This document shows, in pieces, positions 49,329 through 58,700 of a stretch of 64,000 nucleotides of DNA; position 1 is the stretch's first letter; every line of letters starts with the position of its first letter. The DNA comes from AR5 sp041497115. Lineage in GTDB: Bacteria; Methylomirabilota; Methylomirabilia; Rokubacteriales; CSP1-6. The stretch covers positions 1 through 64,000 of the forward strand of contig JBGQFW010000010.1 of NCBI GenBank assembly GCA_041497115.1. The letters are read 5' to 3'. The notes beneath the pieces were generated by a model. The model had not been told where the DNA came from, made no database searches, and worked only from the letters and a program-made list of their open reading frames with translations. The translations under genes were made by a program, and so were the position numbers.

Positions 49329-50543
49329 ATGACACCCTCGAGCGCCGACGCCTTCGAATCGCTGCTCTCCAGCCGGGCCCGCATCGGCTGGGGCGTGCCC
49401 GTGGCCACGCCGCGCCCGTCCATGTCCGCCCTCTACGAGTTCGGCGGCGGCTATCCCGATCCGGCCTCGTTCCCCTACGAGGGGATGATCGAGGCCACCG
49501 CCGACATGATGAAGGACGAGGGCGCCGCCGCGATGACCTACGGCGAGCCCCAGGGCTACCGCGGGCTGCGCGAGCTCGTCTGCTACAAGTACGCGCTGTT
49601 CGAGAAGATGAAGGTCGAGCCGGACAACATCATCGTCGCCAACGGCTCCGGCCAGGCGCTGGCGCTGGCCTTCGGGGCCTTCATCGATCCGGGCGACGCG
49701 GTGATCGCCGAGGCGCCGACGTTCTCGGGCTCGCTCAACACGATCCGCCGGCACGGCCCGCAGATCCTCGACGTGCCGGTGGACGCCGAGGGCATCGTCA
49801 CCGACGCCGTGCGCGAGCGGCTGGAGGGGCTGCGCCGCCAGGGGCGCCGCTGCAAGCTCATCTACACGATCGTGAACTTCCAGAACCCGGCCGGGCCCAG
49901 CCAGTCGCTGCGGCGCCGGCAAGAGCTGGTGGCGCTGGCCAACGAGTACGAGACCCTCATCCTCGAGGACGACGCCTACGGCGAGCTGCGCTTCGAGGGG
50001 CAGACGCTGCCGCCGCTGTACACGCTCGACACCCAGGGCCGCGTGATCCGGGCGGGCACGCTCTCGAAGATCCTCGGCGCCGGCGTGCGGCTGGGGTGGC
50101 TGTGCGCGCCCACGTCCATGATCGGGGCGTTCCAGGGGTTCCTCTTCGGCGGCGGCGTGAACCCGTTCATGTCGCGGGTGGCCACGTACTACCTGCGCTC
50201 GGAGATGCCGGCACACGTCGCCCGTCTCATCGACGTCTACCGCGCCAAGCGCGACGCGATGCTGCGCGGGCTGGACGAGGTGCTCAAGGACACCGACGCG
50301 GAGATCAGCCGGCCCGAGGGCGGCTTCTTCCTCTGGATCCGGCTGCCCGGGGGCACCGACACGAAGCGGCTGTCCGCCCTCGCGGTGGACAAGCGCGTGC
50401 AGTACACGCCGGGCGCCGCGTTCTACGCCAACGGCGGCGGCGAGGAGCACATCCGCCTGGCGTTCAGCTACGAGCCGCCCGAGAAGTGCTACGAGGGCGG
50501 CCGCCTCATCGCCCAGGCCATCGTGGCCGCCCGCGCGCGCTGA
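49329..50543 (+). CDS. PLP-dependent aminotransferase (fold type I, 2-aminoadipate/LysN-like)
   Basis: 404 aa. The pattern TYGEPQGYRGLRELV, YTIVNFQNPAGPSQSLRRRQELVALA, EDDAYGELRF and the PLP Lys in GTLSKILGAGVRLGW matches the class I/II aminotransferases related to 2-aminoadipate aminotransferase and valine-pyruvate transaminases. The final RLAFSYEPPE segment contains the carboxylate-binding Arg. The amino donor is uncertain. The start at 49329 (TATGCT plus 7 nt) is preferred over an ATG at 49317 that lies inside the hexamer. Confidence 0.88.
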   Translation: MTPSSADAFESLLSSRARIGWGVPVATPRPSMSALYEFGGGYPDPASFPYEGMIEATADMMKDEGAAAMTYGEPQGYRGLRELVCYKYALFEKMKVEPDNIIVANGSGQALALAFGAFIDPGDAVIAEAPTFSGSLNTIRRHGPQILDVPVDAEGIVTDAVRERLEGLRRQGRRCKLIYTIVNFQNPAGPSQSLRRRQELVALANEYETLILEDDAYGELRFEGQTLPPLYTLDTQGRVIRAGTLSKILGAGVRLGWLCAPTSMIGAFQGFLFGGGVNPFMSRVATYYLRSEMPAHVARLIDVYRAKRDAMLRGLDEVLKDTDAEISRPEGGFFLWIRLPGGTDTKRLSALAVDKRVQYTPGAAFYANGGGEEHIRLAFSYEPPEKCYEGGRLIAQAIVAARAR

Positions 50544-50556
50544 CCGGCGAGGGGCC

Positions 50557-53292
50557 ATGGGCGGCCTGCGACCGCTCGCCCGCTCGGTCCCCGTGGTGGT
50601 CGCCCTGCTCGCCGGCGCGGCGTGCGCGACCTCGCCGATCGTGTCACCGGCCCGCCTCGCAGGGGCCGAGGACGAGCCGCCCCGCATCCAGGCGCCCGCG
50701 CCGGCCTCGCCCCGCCGGCTCCTGACCCACGCGGCCAAGGCGCCGGCGCTGCCCGCCGGCATGCGCGGCTGGCTCCCCGCCCACGAGGGTGATCCGATCC
50801 TGGTCGTGCTCACGCCGACCGCCGGCAAGACGCCGACCTCCGAGCGGGTCCGCGACGAGGTGATCGCGCCGATCCTGCGCGCGATCGGCTTCACGCGCGG
50901 CGTGGGCGCGCTGCGGCGGCCGCCTCCCGACGGCGTCGCGCTGCCCCGGCCCGAGTTCGCCCCGCTCGCGCGCGCGGTCGCGCTCGAGTACGCGGCGGAC
51001 CCGCGGCTCCTCCGCCCGGAGACGCAGGAGATGCTCGACGTCTTCCTGGGCGCCCGCGAGCCCGACGCCGACGTCGATCGCGCGCTGCTGCTGGGTGAGG
51101 GCATGACGTTCGCCCAGTACCGGGCGGGGATCGAGCGGCGCGAGATCGTCTTCCCGTTCCAGCAGGTCCACTGCGAGCCGGCCCGCTGCGTGCTGATCGA
51201 GCACGCGCTGCTGATGGCGACCGCCTGGGAGGGCGAGAGCGTCCGCTCCGTGCAGGGCGCGCTGCTCGGCGACTACCTGATCGCCAACGCCGCGTCGCTC
51301 GATCCCGGCGCGGTGGTGACGGCGGCCCACCGCTCGCTCCTCGCCGTCCGAGGCATCGAGCGCGCGAGCGTGCCGCGCCCGGCGAAGGGGCCGACCCTGG
51401 TGCTGCTGCCGTTCGGGACGGACGCCGGGGGCCGCCCCCTGCTCCGCTACGCCTACCGGATGCAGCAGGAGGCGACCTGGCGGGGCCGGCCCGCCCGCTT
51501 CCTGCTCTGGGCGGACGCCGGCGACGGCAAGCTGCTCGCCCTCGAGCCGCTGACCAAGGCGGCCGGGGCGCAGGGGCGGACGTTCAACCGCGACGCCGGC
51601 CAGCCGGGCGCGCCGCTCGTGCAGTTCCAGGTCGACGCGCCGACGGCGAGCGGCGAGTTCATGCTGGTCAACGCGAACGCGTCCGTGCGATTGAACTACC
51701 GCGGGGACGGCTACAACGCGTCGGAGGTGACGATCCTCGCCGGCGGCAACGGCAGCACTACCTCGTTCGCGAATTTCGACCAGCCCCCGATCAACGCACT
51801 CGCCGGCACGCTGTGCGCCGAGCCCGTCCCCGGAGGCCACGCGCCGAACCCGGCGTTCCAGCAGGTGAGCCTGTTCGCCACGCTCATGCGCCACCGGGAC
51901 ACGATCCGGGGCGCCGGAACGTTCGAGCCGTATCCCGACGGCCTGTGGGCGCCGACCGTCGAGTATTCGCCGTTCGGCTGCAACGCCGACCAGACCATGA
52001 CCTTCGGCGCCTGCTCCGGCTACTGGAGTGCCGCGTGCCCGGACGCCCCCGACGAGCTGCTGAACTTCGCCCACGACAACACGATGGTCGCCCACGAGAT
52101 CGGCCACAGCGCCAACTCGCGGCTCGTCGAGGGACGACCCTGGGACTGGTGCGCGCCGGGCGGACCGCCGGACTGCGATCTCCCGCAGGGCTGGGGGCTG
52201 TTCCACGACCTGGCCGACTTCTGGGGCGCGCACCTGGAATCCACGAACTGCATCGGCGGCTGGGTCGCCAAGAACGTCGGCGGCACGAACGCGAGTCTCT
52301 ACTGCTCACCCAAACACAGCGAGCGGGACTGGTTCCCACGCAAGCTCGAGGTCACGGTGGGGGCGACGACCGGCGATCATTTTCCCGAGCACCGAGATCC
52401 GATGGTCGGCGGCGTGAACGCCTACGCCGACGGGCAGATTGCCGGCGCCGCCCTGTGGGAGGTGCGGGTCGGCATGCGAAGCAAGTGCCGCCCCTCCGGG
52501 GTGCCGCAGTTCGGCGTGCGCTTCCAGCGCGCGCTGATGCACTCGGGGTTCTTCGACGCGTTCGTGCCCGACTCGACCGATCTCGGGATGTACCGGCGCC
52601 TCGTCGAGCTGCTGCTCAAGATGGTCGAGCAGTGGGCGACGGCGGGGCTGCCCGGCGGGCCGCCGGCGTTCGCGCACAACGGCGCCCACACGACGAACAA
52701 GGTGACGGCGGGATTCGCGCGCGCGGGGATCTTCCTGGTGCCGTGGCAGTGCCTGGACGCCGACCCGTCCAACGACACGATCCTGACCTGCCCCGCCGCC
52801 AATCCGGGCGCCGACGCCGTGGTGGACGTCGACGACGGCGACCCCGCCGACGACGATCCCATCGTCGATCGTGACTTCCTGCGCGCGGGCGGCCCCGCCC
52901 CCGTCTTCCACGTCTGGACGGGGCCGCGGTACCGGCTGGACGGCCCGAACGGGCAGAGCACGATGCTGAGCCCCGCGCCATGCAACGACGAGTTCCACGT
53001 GGAGGCCACCACCGACCCGACGTTCGCGACGGTGACCGCGACGAGCCCGTGGACGCGGGTCAATCGCCTGCCGACCGGCGGCGCGCCGACCTGCTACGGC
53101 ACCTGGAGTCCCAACGCCACCGAGTGGGCGGCGCTGCAGGCGGGCGGCGTCCCCTCGCGGATCTACTACCGCGCGCGGACGCGCGACGCGAGCGGCGGCA
53201 CCGTGCGACTGTCCACCGAGCCGGGCAACGGCCTCTGGTCGGTGCCGCCGCCCTACGCGGTCATCACCAGCGACGGGCGCTCGGACTACTAG
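50557..53292 (+). CDS. Large secreted protein with HExxH motif (M36-like metallopeptidase)
   Basis: 911 aa. An N-terminal signal sequence ends near residue 25, with a Cys (GAACATS) that could be lipidated, although the lipobox is imperfect. A central VAHEIGHS motif (His513, Glu514, His517) and a later acidic helix (GLFHDLADFWGAHLES) resemble the M36 fungalysin-type zinc site. The third-ligand motif is not the classic one, so activity is uncertain. Further on comes DGQIAGAALWEV, similar to the M36 segment after the active site. Several Cys suggest disulfides outside the cell. The 3' end overlaps by 4 nt (CTAG) with the convergent next gene. Confidence 0.7.
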   Translation: MGGLRPLARSVPVVVALLAGAACATSPIVSPARLAGAEDEPPRIQAPAPASPRRLLTHAAKAPALPAGMRGWLPAHEGDPILVVLTPTAGKTPTSERVRDEVIAPILRAIGFTRGVGALRRPPPDGVALPRPEFAPLARAVALEYAADPRLLRPETQEMLDVFLGAREPDADVDRALLLGEGMTFAQYRAGIERREIVFPFQQVHCEPARCVLIEHALLMATAWEGESVRSVQGALLGDYLIANAASLDPGAVVTAAHRSLLAVRGIERASVPRPAKGPTLVLLPFGTDAGGRPLLRYAYRMQQEATWRGRPARFLLWADAGDGKLLALEPLTKAAGAQGRTFNRDAGQPGAPLVQFQVDAPTASGEFMLVNANASVRLNYRGDGYNASEVTILAGGNGSTTSFANFDQPPINALAGTLCAEPVPGGHAPNPAFQQVSLFATLMRHRDTIRGAGTFEPYPDGLWAPTVEYSPFGCNADQTMTFGACSGYWSAACPDAPDELLNFAHDNTMVAHEIGHSANSRLVEGRPWDWCAPGGPPDCDLPQGWGLFHDLADFWGAHLESTNCIGGWVAKNVGGTNASLYCSPKHSERDWFPRKLEVTVGATTGDHFPEHRDPMVGGVNAYADGQIAGAALWEVRVGMRSKCRPSGVPQFGVRFQRALMHSGFFDAFVPDSTDLGMYRRLVELLLKMVEQWATAGLPGGPPAFAHNGAHTTNKVTAGFARAGIFLVPWQCLDADPSNDTILTCPAANPGADAVVDVDDGDPADDDPIVDRDFLRAGGPAPVFHVWTGPRYRLDGPNGQSTMLSPAPCNDEFHVEATTDPTFATVTATSPWTRVNRLPTGGAPTCYGTWSPNATEWAALQAGGVPSRIYYRARTRDASGGTVRLSTEPGNGLWSVPPPYAVITSDGRSDY

Positions 53293-54131
53293 CGCTTCCG
53301 GCGCTTCGCCGCGGAGCGCCGGCGCCGGCGCAGCGGGGCGGGATCCGGGCCCGGACGCGGCCGGGGCTTGGGCCGCCGCGGCACCGGCACCACCCGCGGC
53401 GGCTTGGGCGGCCGGCCGCGCGCGCCGAGCGCCGGGGCCTTGGGAACCGGGGGCAGCGGCACGTTGACGGTGCCCGCCGGAACGTCGTGGGCGATCACCT
53501 CGGAGTCGAACTGCAGGGCCCCCGCCCCGAAGCCGACCGTGAAGGCGGCGACGCCGAGCACGTAGTGGCTGGCGAAGTCGAGGTCGGCGAGGATGCACAC
53601 CGTCGGCGCGACGTGCACGTCGTTGACCTGGTACTGGCCCTGGTGCACGTTCGGCTGGAAGTTGCGGATGATGATCTTGAAGTAGAGCCGCTCGTCGGCC
53701 TCCTGCCCCGGCGCCGGCGCCGGGTACGGCGCGAACATCTGCGGCGTGATCTGGTAGCCGCGCCACGTGCTCCCCGGCGGCGAGCCGAACACCTCGCCCA
53801 GCCTCTGCGTGACGCTGTTGGCGCCGGTGCTCTGCGCGAGCGCCGTCCAGACCCAGCCGGCCTGCGTGTAGTTGGCGTCCTTGGGGGCGGCCGCGAACTC
53901 GATCTGGCCGTTGTGCTGCCCGTCGGGGCCGACCTGGTGGCCCGCCCGGAACTGCATGCCGATCTTCAGCCCCTTGAGGCGATACGCGGCGCTGGCGGGG
54001 ACGGTGGCGGTGCCGAACAGCGTGATGACGCCGACCTCGCTGACCCGCAGCAGATTGCGGTTCAGCGGATCCCAGTACACCTCGCGGGTCTTGATCCAGA
54101 GTCCCTGGTCGGCCCGTCCTCCAACACCCAT
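53289..54131 (-). CDS. Unknown protein with basic proline-arginine tail
   Basis: 280 aa, no family recognised. Residues 1 to about 215 are rich in beta-type hydrophobic patterns (VGVITLFGTATVP, LYFKIIIRNFQPN, HYVLGVAAFTVGFGAG). The last 60 residues are almost only Pro, Arg and Lys (RRPKPRPRPGPDP, RRRRRSAAKRRKR). There is no signal peptide. The ATG has an SD (GAGGAGGGG). Its stop codon shares the CTAG with the end of the secreted HExxH gene, so the two genes are convergent with no terminator between them. The tail suggests contact with nucleic acid or an anionic surface, which is inference only. Confidence 0.55.
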   Translation of the reverse strand: MGVGGRADQGLWIKTREVYWDPLNRNLLRVSEVGVITLFGTATVPASAAYRLKGLKIGMQFRAGHQVGPDGQHNGQIEFAAAPKDANYTQAGWVWTALAQSTGANSVTQRLGEVFGSPPGSTWRGYQITPQMFAPYPAPAPGQEADERLYFKIIIRNFQPNVHQGQYQVNDVHVAPTVCILADLDFASHYVLGVAAFTVGFGAGALQFDSEVIAHDVPAGTVNVPLPPVPKAPALGARGRPPKPPRVVPVPRRPKPRPRPGPDPAPLRRRRRSAAKRRKR

Positions 54132-54226
54132 GGTTCCCCTCCTCGCGGGGCGCGTGCGCCGGTCATCGGCCGCGCCGACCGTAGCACCGGGGCGCGGCCT
54201 CGGCAACCGCGGGGCGGCGCGCGGCG

Positions 54227-57200
54227 TCAGGCGACGAGCGTGCGGCGGACGGCGGCGGCGCGCTCGAGCCAGCGCGGCTGGTCGAGCCGGCGGAAGAGCG
54301 CCTCGGCCCCGGCGAGCGCCTCACGCGCGCCCCCGGCGTCGCCGCCGGCGTGGCGCGCGCGCGCCAGCACCAGCAGCGCGCGCCCCTGCAACGGCAGCAT
54401 GCCGAGCTCGCGGGCGAGCGCCAGCGCGCCCTCCAGCGCGCGCGCGGCGGCGGCCACGTCGGGCGGGTCCTGGGCGAGCGCCACCTCGCCCGCCAGCCGC
54501 AGCGCCCACGCGTGGACGCCCCGCGCCCCCGTCGTGCGCGTGATCTCCACGTGGATCTGCGCCAGCGGCAGCGCCTCCTCGGCGCGCCCGGCCGCCAGGT
54601 AGGCCTCGCCGAGCCCGCCGCCGCGCAGCAGGTGGCCGATGCGATGGCGCAGCGCGATCGCCCGCCCGATCGCCTCCTCCAGCAGCGCGATCGCGTCGGC
54701 GGCGCGGCCGGCCTCGCAGTACGCCGAGGCCAGCGTGCCGGCCAGCTCGAGGAAGAGCGCCGGCAGCTCGGCCGTCTCGCTCAGCGCGCGGGCTTCCTCG
54801 AGCACGGCGACGGCCGTCTCGGGCGCGCCGCGGCGCAGGGCCAGCGTGCCCCCGCCCAGCGCGGCGAAGATGCGGCTGGGCGCGTGATTGTGCCGGGCGG
54901 CGAGCGCCTGCGCCTCGGCGGCCAACCCCTCGGCGGCGGCGAACTCGCCGAGCTCGGCGAGCGACCACACCATCACCGTGCGCGTGTAGACACCGGGCAG
55001 GTGCATGATGCCGAACCGCTCGCGCTCGTCCACGCCGGCCAGCCGCTCCAGCGTCACGCCGGCCCGCTCCACCGCCCGCCGGAAGTCGCCGCGCGCCCAG
55101 TGCACGAGCGCGAAGACCGCGTCGGCCAGCACGCGCAGCCCGCGGTCGCCGGCGGCCTCGCCCAGCGCGGTGGCCCGCGCGCCGTACTCCGCCGCGCGCC
55201 CGAGGTCGCCGCGCAGCGTGTGGTAGTTGAGCAGGAACGCGGCGACGAGCCCCTGGCGGCGCGGATCACCCAGGCGCGCGGCGAGCGCCTCGGCATCGAT
55301 GAGACACGCGAGCATCCGCCGGTACTCGGCCAGCGGCCCGAGCGCGCTGCGCAGGTCCAGCCGCAGGTCCACGCCGGCCTCGAGCCGCTCGCGCGTCTCG
55401 GGCAGCGCGGCCAGCGCCTCCAGCGCCTGCTCGAAGGCCGCGGCGGCGGCGCGATGCGCCGAGCGCGCGAGGGCCTGCCGGCCCGCCTCGCGGCCGTAGC
55501 GGCACGCCTTGTCCCACAGCTCGCCGCGCCAGGCGTGATGCGCCAGCCGCGTGACGTGCTCGACGGAGCGATCGGGCCGCGCCTCGAGCGCCGTCACGAT
55601 CGCGGCGTCGAGCGCGCGGCGGCGCTCGCGCACGAGGCCGGCGTAGGCGACTTCCAGCGTCAGCGCGTGGCGGAAAGTGTACTGGGCCTCGGGTGGCGGC
55701 CGCGTCTCGGTGAGGAACTCCGCGTCCTGCAGCCGGGCCAGCACCGGCCCGACCGCGGCGGGCGGCGCGACCCCGATCGCCTCCAGCAGCCGCCGCGGCA
55801 CGTCGCGGCCGACCGCGGAGGCGGCCTCCAGCACGTGCTTGTCGCCGGGCTCCAGCCGGTCGATGCGCGCGGCGAGCACCGAGCGGACCGTCTCCGGCAG
55901 ATGGGTCGCCGCCGGCGGGCGCGCCATGCGATAGGCGCCCGGCGGCCCGGTGAGGACGCCGGACTCCACCAGGTGGCGCACGCTCTCCTCGATGAAGAAC
56001 GGGTTGCCCTCGGTGCGCTCGAGCAGCAGCGGGGAGAGCGGCCCCGCGCTCGCCGCGTCGCCGACGAGGTCGGTGACGAGCGCGTGCGCGTCGGCCGGCG
56101 CCAGCGGGTCCACGCGCAGCTCGCCGACGCGCGCCGCCGCCGGCCACGCGTGCTGGTGCTCCGGCCGATAGGTGACGAGGACGAGCACCGGCGCCGCCGT
56201 CGCGCCGATGACGAGGCCGTCGAGCACGGCGAGCGTGTCGGCGTCCACGTCTTGCAGGTCCTCGATCAGCAGGCAGGCGGGCTGCCGGTCGGGGCGGGCG
56301 ACGAGCAGGTGGCGCACCGCGCGGATCGTGCGGCGGCGGCGCGCGTCGCCGTCGAGCTCGGGCCACCCGGCGTCGTCGGCCGGAGCCAGCGGCGCGTCGA
56401 GCAGCGCCAGCAGCGGCGCGATGAGCGCGGCCGGGTGATCCGCCGGCAGGCCGAAGATCACCTTGTCGCCGACCACCGCCGGCGGATCGGAATCTTCGAC
56501 CCCGAGGTAGGCGCGGATGAGCTCGACGACCGGCGCGTAGGGCGTGCCGCGCGTCCACGTCGAGGCGGTGGCCTCCAGCACGAGCCAGCCGGCCGCCCGC
56601 GCGGCCTGCGCGAACTCCCAGGCCAGCCGTGACTTGCCCACCCCGGGCTCGCCCACCAGCGCGACGACCTGGCCGCAGCCCGCCGCCACCTCGTCGCGCG
56701 CCCGGGCCAGCGCGGCCTGCTCGCGCTCGCGGCCGACGAAGCGGCTCAGCCCGCGGGCGGCGGCCAGCGCCAGGCGCGTGCGCACGGGGCCGCGGCCGGT
56801 GACCTCCCAGACGGCCACCGGCCGGGCGAGCCCCTTGACCGCCACCGGCCCGAGCGCGCGCATCTGCACCCACCCCTCGGCCAGCCGCGCCGTGTCGGCG
56901 GTCGCGACGATCGTCCCCGGCGCCGCGAGCCCCTCCATGCGGGCGGCCAGGTGCGTCGTGAGGCCGATCGCGCTGTAGTCGAGCGAGAGGTCGTTGCCGA
57001 TGGCGCGCACCACCACCTCGCCCGAGTTGAGCCCGACGCGGATGCGCGGCTCGACGGCGTGCGTGCGGCGCAGCTCGACGGCGAGCGCGGCGAGCGCCGC
57101 CTGCATCCGCAGCGCGGCGTAGCAGGCGCGCACGGCGTGGTCCTCGTGCGCGACGGGCGCGCCGAACAGCGCCATGATGCCGTCGCCCATCACCTGGTTG

Positions 57201-57496
57201 ACGGTGCCCTCGTAGCGATGCACCGCCTCGATCATCCGGGCGAGGACGGGGTCGAGGACCGTGCGCGCGTCCTCGGGGTCGCGGGCGGCGATCGCCTCCA
57301 GCGAGCCCTTCATGTCGGCGAACATCACGGTGACCTGCTTGCGCTCGCCCTCGACGGCCGCCCGCGAGCCCAGGATCTTCTCGGCGAGGTGGCGGGGGGT
57401 GGTGACCGGCGCGGGGACGGCGCCGAGGGCAAAGCCGCACGCCATGCAGAACCGGGCCGCCGCCGGATTCTCCTCGTGACAGCGTGGGCACGTCAC
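54227..57496 (-). CDS. Zinc-ribbon, class III nucleotide cyclase, AAA ATPase and TPR protein
   Basis: 1089 aa. Residues 3-20 form a zinc ribbon (CPRC...CMAC). A class III adenylate/guanylate cyclase domain follows (about 50-235) with VTVMFADMKGS and VNQVMGDGIMALFG, both metal Asp positions kept. An AAA/STAND-type ATPase comes next, with Walker A GEPGVGKS, and then a long TPR-like helical region to the end. This layout is found in regulatory proteins that link a sensor/scaffold to cyclase activity. The GTG start (VTCPRC) lies 6 nt after TACGCT and has no SD. Confidence 0.85.
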   Translation of the reverse strand: MTCPRCHEENPAAARFCMACGFALGAVPAPVTTPRHLAEKILGSRAAVEGERKQVTVMFADMKGSLEAIAARDPEDARTVLDPVLARMIEAVHRYEGTVNQVMGDGIMALFGAPVAHEDHAVRACYAALRMQAALAALAVELRRTHAVEPRIRVGLNSGEVVVRAIGNDLSLDYSAIGLTTHLAARMEGLAAPGTIVATADTARLAEGWVQMRALGPVAVKGLARPVAVWEVTGRGPVRTRLALAAARGLSRFVGREREQAALARARDEVAAGCGQVVALVGEPGVGKSRLAWEFAQAARAAGWLVLEATASTWTRGTPYAPVVELIRAYLGVEDSDPPAVVGDKVIFGLPADHPAALIAPLLALLDAPLAPADDAGWPELDGDARRRRTIRAVRHLLVARPDRQPACLLIEDLQDVDADTLAVLDGLVIGATAAPVLVLVTYRPEHQHAWPAAARVGELRVDPLAPADAHALVTDLVGDAASAGPLSPLLLERTEGNPFFIEESVRHLVESGVLTGPPGAYRMARPPAATHLPETVRSVLAARIDRLEPGDKHVLEAASAVGRDVPRRLLEAIGVAPPAAVGPVLARLQDAEFLTETRPPPEAQYTFRHALTLEVAYAGLVRERRRALDAAIVTALEARPDRSVEHVTRLAHHAWRGELWDKACRYGREAGRQALARSAHRAAAAAFEQALEALAALPETRERLEAGVDLRLDLRSALGPLAEYRRMLACLIDAEALAARLGDPRRQGLVAAFLLNYHTLRGDLGRAAEYGARATALGEAAGDRGLRVLADAVFALVHWARGDFRRAVERAGVTLERLAGVDERERFGIMHLPGVYTRTVMVWSLAELGEFAAAEGLAAEAQALAARHNHAPSRIFAALGGGTLALRRGAPETAVAVLEEARALSETAELPALFLELAGTLASAYCEAGRAADAIALLEEAIGRAIALRHRIGHLLRGGGLGEAYLAAGRAEEALPLAQIHVEITRTTGARGVHAWALRLAGEVALAQDPPDVAAAARALEGALALARELGMLPLQGRALLVLARARHAGGDAGGAREALAGAEALFRRLDQPRWLERAAAVRRTLVA

Positions 57497-57502
57497 GCCG
57501 CG

Positions 57503-57508
57503 AGCGTA
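57503..57508 (-). promoter_or_regulatory. Candidate -10 of a leaderless promoter for the cyclase/AAA/TPR gene
   Basis: TACGCT on the minus strand with a 6-nt gap to the GTG at 57496. No SD lies in between. It falls in the 52-bp gap after the LLM gene. Confidence 0.45.
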
Positions 57509-57548
57509 GGTGCGGGCGCCGGGCGCGTCAAGGTGGGCGCGCGGCGGC

Positions 57549-58700
57549 TCAGCGGAACTTCGGCATGACCTCCGCGGCGAACCAGCGGAGCTGCTCGAGC
57601 ATGACCGCCTGGGGCGTGCCCATGCTGATGCTCATGTTCACGTGCTCGAGGCCGGGGAAGCGCGCTTGCAGGTCGCGCAGGTGGGCGACCAGCTCCTCGG
57701 GCGGCCCGGCGAACCAGGCGCCCGTCTTCATGTAGTGCTCGACGCTCGGCACGCCGGCGGCGCCCCAGCCGCCGCGCCGGCCCGCCGCCTCGACCTGGGC
57801 GGGCGTGATGCCGGGCACGAAGCCGAGCGGCGCGAACATCTTCACGTGCTCCTCGTAGAACGGCGTGATCTCGCGCACCGCCTTCTCGCGCGTCTCGGCG
57901 AGGTGGAAGAAGATGCCGAGGCAGAGGTTCTCGCCGAGCGCCAGCGGGCGGCCCGCGCGCGCGGCGGCCTCGCGGTAGCCGTGGATCGGCCCCTCCGCCA
58001 TCGTGGCGGCGCCGCCGCCGATGATGCCGCGGATCCCGTGGCGCACCATGAAGTCCAGCCCGCGCGCGCTCGCGCTGACGATCGGCTGCCAGCACTCGAC
58101 CGGGCGGCGCAGCGGCCGGGGCACCAGTGTCAGCTCGCGCAGCTCGTAGCCGCGGTAGGGCACCGCCGGCGGCAGCGTGTAGTGCTTGCCGTGGTGCGCG
58201 AACGACTCCTGCTCGAACGCCTTGAAGATGATCTCGACCTGCTCCTCGAACAGCTCGCGGTTGGCCTCGGCATCGAGGATCGGCGCCCCGAACGTCTCGA
58301 CCTCGCGGCTGTGGTAGCCGCGCCCCACGCCGAAGATCACGCGCCCGCCGGTGAGGATGTCGGCGGTGGCGTAGTCCTCGGCTAGCCGCAGCGGATGCCA
58401 CATGGGCGCGATGTTGAAGCCGCAGCCGATCCGGATCCGCTTCGTCACGTGGGCCAGGTGCACGGCCGTCATGAGGATGTTCGGCAGGCACTCGTAACCC
58501 TCGTGCTGGAAGTGGTGCTCGGCCAGCCAGATCGCGTAGTAGCCCAGCTCGTCCATGGCGCGGGCGACCGCCTCGGTCTTGGCGAACACCGAGGCGAGGC
58601 GCTCGTTGGAGTACCGCCGCTCGTTGGCCGGCGTGGCCTGCTGGCCCATGTCGGGCAGGTCGACGTGGCCGGGATAGACGGTCGCGAACTTCGTGATCAT
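57549..58700 (-). CDS. LLM-class flavin-dependent oxidoreductase
   Basis: 383 aa. Luciferase-like barrel: ARAMDELGYYAIWLAEHHFQHEGYE, RIRIGCGFNIAPMWHPLRLAEDYATADILTGGRVIFGVGRGYHSREVE and CWQPIVSASARGLDFMVRHGI. This subgroup resembles alkanal-type monooxygenases. The ATG overlaps the CoA-transferase stop (ATGA). It is the last gene of the catabolic operon that begins beyond the window. Confidence 0.83.
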   Translation of the reverse strand: MITKFATVYPGHVDLPDMGQQATPANERRYSNERLASVFAKTEAVARAMDELGYYAIWLAEHHFQHEGYECLPNILMTAVHLAHVTKRIRIGCGFNIAPMWHPLRLAEDYATADILTGGRVIFGVGRGYHSREVETFGAPILDAEANRELFEEQVEIIFKAFEQESFAHHGKHYTLPPAVPYRGYELRELTLVPRPLRRPVECWQPIVSASARGLDFMVRHGIRGIIGGGAATMAEGPIHGYREAAARAGRPLALGENLCLGIFFHLAETREKAVREITPFYEEHVKMFAPLGFVPGITPAQVEAAGRRGGWGAAGVPSVEHYMKTGAWFAGPPEELVAHLRDLQARFPGLEHVNMSISMGTPQAVMLEQLRWFAAEVMPKFR

